From Sphingobacteriales bacterium (GTDB lineage: Bacteria > Bacteroidota > Bacteroidia > Chitinophagales > Chitinophagaceae), in contig REAQ01000288.1 in assembly GCA_004294195.1 (NCBI GenBank), forward strand, positions 1 to 10,463: a DNA stretch of 10,463 nucleotides. The letters run 5' to 3'. The position numbers were made by a program, and so were the translations under genes. The notes below the pieces were generated by a model, which saw only the letters and a program-made list of their open reading frames with translations, was not told the origin of the DNA and ran no database searches. Positions 9,685 through 10,463 of the stretch are shown here, piece by piece (the stretch's first letter is position 1; every line of letters starts with the position of its first letter).

Positions 9685-9711
9685 CAATTGATAATTGGCA
9701 ATTAACAATTA
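9677..9711 (+). repeat. Tandem heptamer repeat overlapping a stop codon
   Basis: Five consecutive 7-base units read ACAATTG, ACAATTG, ATAATTG, GCAATTA and ACAATTA, followed by a decayed GCAACAG. The first unit supplies the last Asn codons and most of the stop codon of the upstream gene (TGA at 9682-9684). The array fills most of the 44-base gap between two convergent genes. No T-tailed hairpin terminator is seen here. Confidence 0.75.
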
Positions 9712-9728
9712 GCAACAGTAATTGGATA

Positions 9729-10064
9729 TTAGCGTGAAGGCGTTTTGAACTTCTGGAGCAGCTTAGATCCTCCACGTTGTGGAGTTACCCAGGTTTGATT
9801 TCCTTTCTGGAAATAAACGAGAGAATAATTGCCAGACATTGAAGGAATCCTTTTAATCTGACGATTCTTTGGGTTAGAAGTGCTGTACAGCGTCTTCAAA
9901 GAAAAGTTAAGATTTGTTTTGATGGTAGAATACACCTTAGTGGATTTAGTACCACCTTGTGTTCCATCAACGGCAAAGCCGTAATGAGCCACTGCTACAA
10001 TGGCTACAAAAGCCAAAGCCAGTTTCAGAATTTTACCAGTGTTTATTTTGGTATTCGCGCTCAT
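9729..10064 (-). CDS. Small very basic membrane-anchored or secreted protein, unknown function
   Basis: I do not recognise this 111-residue protein. A hydrophobic segment at residues 13-31 (LKLALAFVAIVAVAHYGFA) follows a short Lys-containing start and can be a signal peptide, with cleavage after GFA, or a membrane anchor. The rest is polar and highly basic: the whole protein has 13 Lys and 4 Arg but only one acidic residue (Asp33) and no cysteine. The C-terminal half has RIPSMSGNYSLVYFQKGNQ and TPQRGGSKLL, which look like short beta strands. A consensus -7 box on the same strand lies directly before ATG 10064, which supports expression. The gene converges with the DUF4412-like gene and diverges from the TPR gene. 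A structural, cell-envelope or nucleic-acid-binding role would be guesswork. Confidence 0.65.
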   Translation of the reverse strand: MSANTKINTGKILKLALAFVAIVAVAHYGFAVDGTQGGTKSTKVYSTIKTNLNFSLKTLYSTSNPKNRQIKRIPSMSGNYSLVYFQKGNQTWVTPQRGGSKLLQKFKTPSR

Positions 10065-10068
10065 ATCA

Positions 10069-10076
10069 CAAAATTA
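10069..10076 (-). promoter_or_regulatory. -7 box of the 111-residue protein gene
   Basis: On the minus strand this reads TAATTTTG, an exact TAnnTTTG match. It ends 4 bases before the ATG at 10064, so the mRNA would be leaderless or nearly so. No good -33 TTG is visible; ATTTC at 10092-10096 is the nearest weak candidate. Confidence 0.5.
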
Positions 10077-10207
10077 ACAAAAACTATTCCAGAAATTATA
10101 GCCATTTATCCTTTTATTAACAAAATTAACCGTCCAAGGGGATAAATTGTTCGGGGAATGGCCGTTTTCAGGGTAATAAACGCTTAAATTACAATAACCT
10201 ATATAAC

Positions 10208-10463
10208 ATGAGTGAAAATCCTTACCGTGAAGAGCATGAAGATATACGTGAAATCCTCCGCCAATTTGAAAATTTAAAAGCCGGTCGTAGCCACAGTTTC
10301 CTCTACGAAGAGAGTTTTGAGCGGATTGTGGACCATTTTGATGACATGGATGACCTTCCCAAGGCCCTTGAGGCCGTAGAAATGGGTCTGGAGCAATTCC
10401 CCTACTCAGCCGCCCTGATGGTCAAAAAGGCTGACCTTCTCATCGCTTCCCGTAAATATTACG
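10208..10463 (+). CDS. TPR-repeat protein, 3'-truncated
   Basis: The first 85 codons of a protein that runs off the right edge. It starts MSENPYREEHEDIREILRQ, an acidic helical N-terminus. SFLYEESFERIVDHFDDM and then LPKALEAVEMGLEQFPYSA and LMVKKADLLIASRKYY follow. The last part (about residues 50-85) has the paired amphipathic helices of tetratricopeptide repeats, with a typical A-x-x-x-x-G-L-x-x-x-P-Y spacing. No signal peptide is present, so it is probably cytoplasmic. Such TPR proteins are widespread in Bacteroidota and usually act as protein-binding scaffolds; the partner is unknown. The 143-base region upstream, shared with the divergent minus-strand gene, shows no consensus -7 box in this direction. 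Confidence 0.85.
   Translation, partial: MSENPYREEHEDIREILRQFENLKAGRSHSFLYEESFERIVDHFDDMDDLPKALEAVEMGLEQFPYSAALMVKKADLLIASRKYY

Noticed and set aside
9770..9784. Hairpin CTCCAC-GTT-GTGGAG as a terminator
   Set aside because: It lies inside the coding sequence of the 111-residue protein and has no T run on either side.

Overview
The window reads as ordinary chromosome from a member of the Bacteroidota, most likely the Chitinophagaceae or a close relative. The organism call rests on three things. Several genes are preceded by the Bacteroidota-type -7 box TAnnTTTG instead of a sigma70 -10 box. One secreted protein ends in a type IX secretion (Por) sorting domain. The YidC, DUF4412-like and TPR proteins look like those of this phylum. 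No RNA gene, CRISPR array, phage gene or transposase gene was found, and no stretch longer than 300 bases lacks a gene.

Layout from left to right. A 5'-truncated family 4 glycosyltransferase (2-814) is followed by purL (857-3094), which has its own -7 box. proC (3105-3899) follows after a 10-base gap, so the two probably form one transcript, closed by a strong intrinsic terminator (3964-3989). A secreted T9SS-substrate gene of unknown role converges on that terminator from the minus strand (3988-5097). A divergent intergenic region then carries the best promoter in the window and leads to pyrG (5291-6934).

Between pyrG and yidC (7132-8970) lies a compact 148-bp nested palindrome. Its outer arms are tandem octamers and its inner arms are two REP-like hairpins. 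The right octamer array runs directly into the -7 box of yidC. A small exported DUF4412-like protein (9025-9684) follows yidC, and its stop codon lies inside a tandem heptamer repeat. On the minus strand is a 111-residue, strikingly basic, membrane-anchored or secreted orphan (9729-10064). The window ends in the first 85 codons of a TPR protein (10208 onward).

The named genes are housekeeping: purine synthesis (PurL), proline synthesis (ProC), CTP synthesis (PyrG) and inner-membrane protein insertion (YidC). They do not form a single pathway. No convincing new multi-gene system is visible. The parts most worth a second look are the repeat element between pyrG and yidC, the two short tandem repeat families that share a 9-mer, the promoters that nearly touch their start codons, and the two exported proteins of unknown role.
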